Shown: positions 61,099-64,000 of the stretch, in pieces
Layout: the number at the start of each line of letters is the position of its first letter
Position numbering within the stretch: position 1 is the first letter of the stretch
DNA from: Clostridia bacterium
GTDB lineage: Bacteria > Bacillota > Clostridia > Oscillospirales > Acutalibacteraceae
Length of the DNA: 64,000 nt
Direction of reading: 5' to 3'
NCBI GenBank assembly: GCA_017626295.1
Contig: JAGAJB010000022.1
Span: 1-64,000, forward strand
Translations under genes and position numbers: made by a program
The notes under the pieces: generated by a model
What the model was told of the DNA's origin: nothing
Seen by the model: the letters and a program-made list of their open reading frames with translations, nothing else
The model's database searches: none

Positions 61099-62222
61099 AC
61101 GCCACCGCCCTTTACTGCTATTACAACCCCTACGGAAACTATAAAAATCGTTGCCACAATTACGATGGTTGCCACAAGTAACACAAGGGTATCCTTTAAA
61201 ACGTTCAGCATACCCATGGCTTTGCTTGTACCGAAGGACTCTGAAACTGATATTGAAATTTCAAGTGCTAATATCCACACAAGTAAATCAATGAGTGTGG
61301 GTAAAACAGTTACCGTAACGGTTATAATACCGAATATGCCTACGGTATTTTTTATAAGCGTAAGGCTTGAAACAAGTGCGGAGTAAGTTTCGCTGACAGT
61401 ACCGCCGACTACGGGAAGACTGCGCCCCACAACAAAACGGATACTTTTGGCGGTAAGGGAATCAACACCGTCACTTAATACACCTTTAACGGTGATAATA
61501 CCCGAAAAAACAGTTCCTATGAAACTCATAAAGAACACATAAACCTTTTTAACCGTACCCGAAAAGCGTGTACTGAAATCAAACATATCGAAGCACGACA
61601 AAAAGCCCAAAGAACACATTGCGCTGACAACAGGCTGACAAAACTCCGACAGAAGCCCCGAAAACAATGCATTTGAAAATACGGTCAAAGCAGAATAAGT
61701 AATGCTTGCGGTAAAATTCCCCGATGAAGAAACAACCGCACAAAACACACCTGTAAAAGCAGTTGTAAAAACACCTAAAGTTTCAAGAACGGAAAAAGAC
61801 GTTGTTACGATTTTTGCAACAGGTACGGCGGCACTTAAAGCCACCACCGAGCCACCTACCAAAGACACGCTTTCAGAAGAACTTACTATTGATGATAAAA
61901 GTGTTGTAAGCATCAAAACACCCATTGTAATCACCGAAAACTGCAAAGGTTCTTTTAAAGCATTTGAAACCATATTAAAAAGCGCTCTGAACACTTTAGA
62001 GGGTTCAATAGAAAAAATGCTTTCATAACTTATTTCGTCTATGCCGATTTCTTTTAAAATCCCCAGAGTTTCATCATCAACTGATGACACAACCGACTCG
62101 AAATCAAACTCCTCTGCATATTGGTCAATATTAGATTCCACGGCAAAGGCTGAAACAGGAAAAAGAAACAGACTTATTAAAGTTACTGCAACAACCGATG
62201 TGATTTTAAACTTTCTTTTCAT
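61095..62222 (-). CDS. spoIIIAE: Stage III sporulation protein AE
   Basis: 375 residues. A signal peptide (about 1-27, ending AFA) is followed by at least seven hydrophobic helices. This is the largest membrane component of the engulfment channel. ATG 62222 has ACAGGTGAAAAA before it; the frame extends to 62297 inside spoIIIAD, and that extension is not the start. Confidence 0.93.
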   Translation of the reverse strand: MKRKFKITSVVAVTLISLFLFPVSAFAVESNIDQYAEEFDFESVVSSVDDETLGILKEIGIDEISYESIFSIEPSKVFRALFNMVSNALKEPLQFSVITMGVLMLTTLLSSIVSSSESVSLVGGSVVALSAAVPVAKIVTTSFSVLETLGVFTTAFTGVFCAVVSSSGNFTASITYSALTVFSNALFSGLLSEFCQPVVSAMCSLGFLSCFDMFDFSTRFSGTVKKVYVFFMSFIGTVFSGIITVKGVLSDGVDSLTAKSIRFVVGRSLPVVGGTVSETYSALVSSLTLIKNTVGIFGIITVTVTVLPTLIDLLVWILALEISISVSESFGTSKAMGMLNVLKDTLVLLVATIVIVATIFIVSVGVVIAVKGGGV

Positions 62223-62226
62223 TTTT

Positions 62227-62616
62227 TCACCTGTTAAAAAAGGATGAAGCAACTGTAACAACTGCCGTAAATACAGGCAAAGCGCAGGATATTGCAAGTA
62301 TTTTCACAGCAAACTCAACTGTGTTTGCAACGGCATTCTGACCGTTATCACGACATATATCCGCCGTTACTGCCCCCACGGTTAAAATCGCGAAAATTTT
62401 AAGCATTATTTTTATTGCTTCAAAACTGAAATTCTCAGATAAATTGAAACTTTCTAAAGATTCTACCAGTTCTTTTATCTGCGGGGTTACGGTCAATAAT
62501 ATAATTATTACTAAAGCCACCTGTACAACAGCGGAATATGTAGTTGTGTTATTCTTTAAAAGGGCGAGCATTATAACGCCCGATATTGCCAAAACCGCTA
62601 TTTTTAACGCAATCAA
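62227..62616 (-). CDS. spoIIIAD: Stage III sporulation protein AD
   Basis: 129 residues, four hydrophobic helices, matching SpoIIIAD in length and in the C-terminal AVKILAISCALPVFTAVV segment. Overlaps spoIIIAC by 4 nt; its stop codon is 4 nt before the spoIIIAE start. Confidence 0.92.
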   Translation of the reverse strand: MIALKIAVLAISGVIMLALLKNNTTTYSAVVQVALVIIILLTVTPQIKELVESLESFNLSENFSFEAIKIMLKIFAILTVGAVTADICRDNGQNAVANTVEFAVKILAISCALPVFTAVVTVASSFFNR

Positions 62617-62807
62617 AACTGCATCACGGACATCAGTTCGTCCTTTAATTCGGTTAAATACGGCAGGAACATCATAAGTACAATAATCAAACCTGCGATA
62701 GTCGTAAGCAAGGTATATTCTTCTTTACCCGCTTTCTGTAACAGTTGATTCATAACCGCAACAATTATACCGACTGCAACCATTTTAAAAATTATCGTTA
62801 AATCCAT
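62613..62807 (-). CDS. spoIIIAC: Stage III sporulation protein AC
   Basis: 64 residues, two hydrophobic helices, exactly the family length. NQLLQKAGKEEYTLLTTIAG is the conserved loop. Part of the mother-cell membrane complex. Confidence 0.94.
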   Translation of the reverse strand: MDLTIIFKMVAVGIIVAVMNQLLQKAGKEEYTLLTTIAGLIIVLMMFLPYLTELKDELMSVMQF

Positions 62808-62815
62808 TTTTCACC

Positions 62816-63262
62816 TCAAAGAGAGAGAATAATAACGCACAGCGCACTTAACACGCTGAGGGCAGTATTAACTTGTATTTTGCTTTTTTCGTTTTGCTTG
62901 CGTTGTGTCAGCAAATCTGAAAAACGGCTGATATACTCGTCACACAAGGAAATCTGACCGTCAGTATCCGTAGTACCGATACGGTTTACAAACTGAAAAA
63001 ACTCCGACTTTACCGTTTCTTCACAAAATTCGTCTGGTATTATTTTTAAACCGTCAAATTTTATGTATTGGTATTTTTGCTTTTTCGCAGAGTTTACCAA
63101 AGTTTCAAAATCAGACGTACGGTAATGAAGTTCCCCTTTTATAAACGAAATTAACCGAACAATTTCATCAAGTGCAACTGTTTTTCTTTTTTCTTTAAAA
63201 ACATCATATATGCCAACGGCTAAAAAGGAGAATGCTACACATAACACAATTACCGTTTTCAT
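62816..63262 (-). CDS. spoIIIAB: Stage III sporulation protein AB
   Basis: 148 residues, a little shorter than usual (about 170): hydrophobic helices at both ends and a helical middle with FIKGELHYR, the family signature segment. It probably contacts the SpoIIIAA ATPase. Overlaps spoIIIAA by 4 nt. Confidence 0.9.
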   Translation of the reverse strand: MKTVIVLCVAFSFLAVGIYDVFKEKRKTVALDEIVRLISFIKGELHYRTSDFETLVNSAKKQKYQYIKFDGLKIIPDEFCEETVKSEFFQFVNRIGTTDTDGQISLCDEYISRFSDLLTQRKQNEKSKIQVNTALSVLSALCVIILSL

Positions 63263-64000
63263 AACGAAACCGTTTCCTTTACTTTACAAGGTGCATTGCG
63301 ACCTTCAAGAACTACCGCTTTTTTAAACACCCCTGCATTCACAAGTGTTTTTATGTTAGGTCGCCTGAGAACTTCTTCAAAAGTTGAGCCGTGGGCAGTT
63401 GCTATGAACCCCACACCGCTATTCATACCCGAAAGAAGTGCTTTCGACTCATCTTCACCGCCGATTTCGTCCAGAACTATAATATCCGGCGAAAGTGTTC
63501 TTACCGCTATTTCAGTGCCTAAGGCTTTCGGATAAAGGGTTAAAACATCCGTATGTTCACCTACATCAAGACCGTAACCGAAAGAACGTGAAGCAATTTC
63601 GTCACGCTCGTCAATTATTGCGGTTTTAAAAGGTTTTGGTGTGCTTTTACCCGAATAGTGTCGGCATAAATCTCTTAAAAGTGTTGTTTTTCCCGAAAGT
63701 GGCGGACCTACAATAATATAGGAAGTACACTCCCCCACTTCATTCAGCACATCTTCAGAGCAACCGTAAAATTCTCTTGAAATTCGTATATTAACAGAAT
63801 TAAAAGAGGATACAGAATAAACCGAGCCGTTCTTAATAACTGCCCTGCCCGCTACACCTGCCTTACAACCGCCACGCAAGGGAATGAAGCCTTTTGCTAT
63901 CATATCCTGGTATGTATGAAGTGAACGACGTGAAAGCATAAATACAATTTCCTGCATTTCGCGTTCGTCGGTTCTTAAAACATTATCGCAATATGTAACC
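63259..64000 (-). CDS. spoIIIAA: Stage III sporulation protein AA (5' end outside the window)
   Basis: AAA-type ATPase that powers the SpoIIIA-SpoIIQ channel, expected about 300 residues; 247 codons are in view. Walker A is VGPPLSGKTTLLRD, Walker B IIVLDEIGGEDE, and IATAHGSTFEEVLRRP is the sensor segment. An ATG lies at 63957, but the frame stays open to the last base with family-like sequence (NVLRTDERE, before IVFMLSRRSLHTYQDM), so the true start lies beyond 64000. In other species the operon is driven by sigma-E. Confidence 0.93.
   Translation of the reverse strand, partial: VTYCDNVLRTDEREMQEIVFMLSRRSLHTYQDMIAKGFIPLRGGCKAGVAGRAVIKNGSVYSVSSFNSVNIRISREFYGCSEDVLNEVGECTSYIIVGPPLSGKTTLLRDLCRHYSGKSTPKPFKTAIIDERDEIASRSFGYGLDVGEHTDVLTLYPKALGTEIAVRTLSPDIIVLDEIGGEDESKALLSGMNSGVGFIATAHGSTFEEVLRRPNIKTLVNAGVFKKAVVLEGRNAPCKVKETVSL

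Noticed and set aside
63259-63957. ATG 63957 as the true spoIIIAA start
   Set aside because: The frame continues open to the window edge with family-like residues, and the product from 63957 would be about 70 residues short.

Overview
This looks like a chromosomal segment of an anaerobic, spore-forming member of the Clostridia, probably a gut or rumen Oscillospirales/Ruminococcaceae-type organism. The evidence is the complete spoIIIAB-AH run plus most of spoIIIAA at the right edge, three T-box leaders, a ferredoxin-dependent 2-oxoacid oxidoreductase, an NADP-type glutamate dehydrogenase, AT-rich intergenic DNA and strong AGGAGG-like ribosome binding sites. I saw no rRNA, tRNA, CRISPR array or prophage.

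Layout. 0-5.6 kb: tspO; an acyl-CoA synthetase coupled to a membrane-anchored protein; a PocR/AraC regulator divergent from a Gfo/Idh/MocA oxidoreductase. 5.6-19.2 kb: an accessory island bounded by copies of one repeat family. It holds a 2272-residue secreted RHS protein, two related membrane proteins downstream, and a divergent sigma factor / putative anti-sigma / secreted Cys-rich protein operon, then an XRE regulator and a SLOG-like protein. Four copies of one promoter-like motif (CGAGG-N14-TGTCATATA) occur only here, two of them exactly upstream of the RHS gene and the anti-sigma gene. 19.2-25.8 kb: MFS transporter, DUF6171-like protein, GH51 arabinofuranosidase, gdhA and a two-subunit aconitase X. 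25.9-28.3 kb: a second small island of two exported or membrane proteins, again between copies of the repeat. 28.3-42.7 kb: DUF5696-like protein, parvulin foldase, DMT transporter, M19 dipeptidase, yraN-rnhB, rbgA-lepB-rplS, small exported proteins, polysaccharide deacetylase, SPOCS/LysM protein and LCP protein. 42.8-57.7 kb: an amino-acid/acyl-CoA cluster. 57.9-64 kb: cysK and the spoIIIA operon.

The amino-acid/acyl-CoA cluster is the most striking metabolic unit. An aminotransferase (ilvE) follows a four-subunit 2-oxoacid:ferredoxin oxidoreductase, a P-loop ATPase and two tandem XRE-cupin-acyl-CoA synthetase fusions, each behind its own T-box. A third T-box fires the other way into a LeuA-like protein whose catalytic motifs look destroyed but whose allosteric domain is intact. 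It is followed by a TIM-barrel/acyl-CoA synthetase fusion and an amidohydrolase. T-boxes switch genes on when a tRNA is uncharged. I therefore infer that the cluster works in the biosynthetic direction: free branched or aryl acids are activated to acyl-CoA, reductively carboxylated to 2-oxoacids and aminated.

Many operons have 1-4 nt start/stop overlaps. Start codons were moved to the ATG/GTG/TTG with a ribosome binding site where the longest frame had none.
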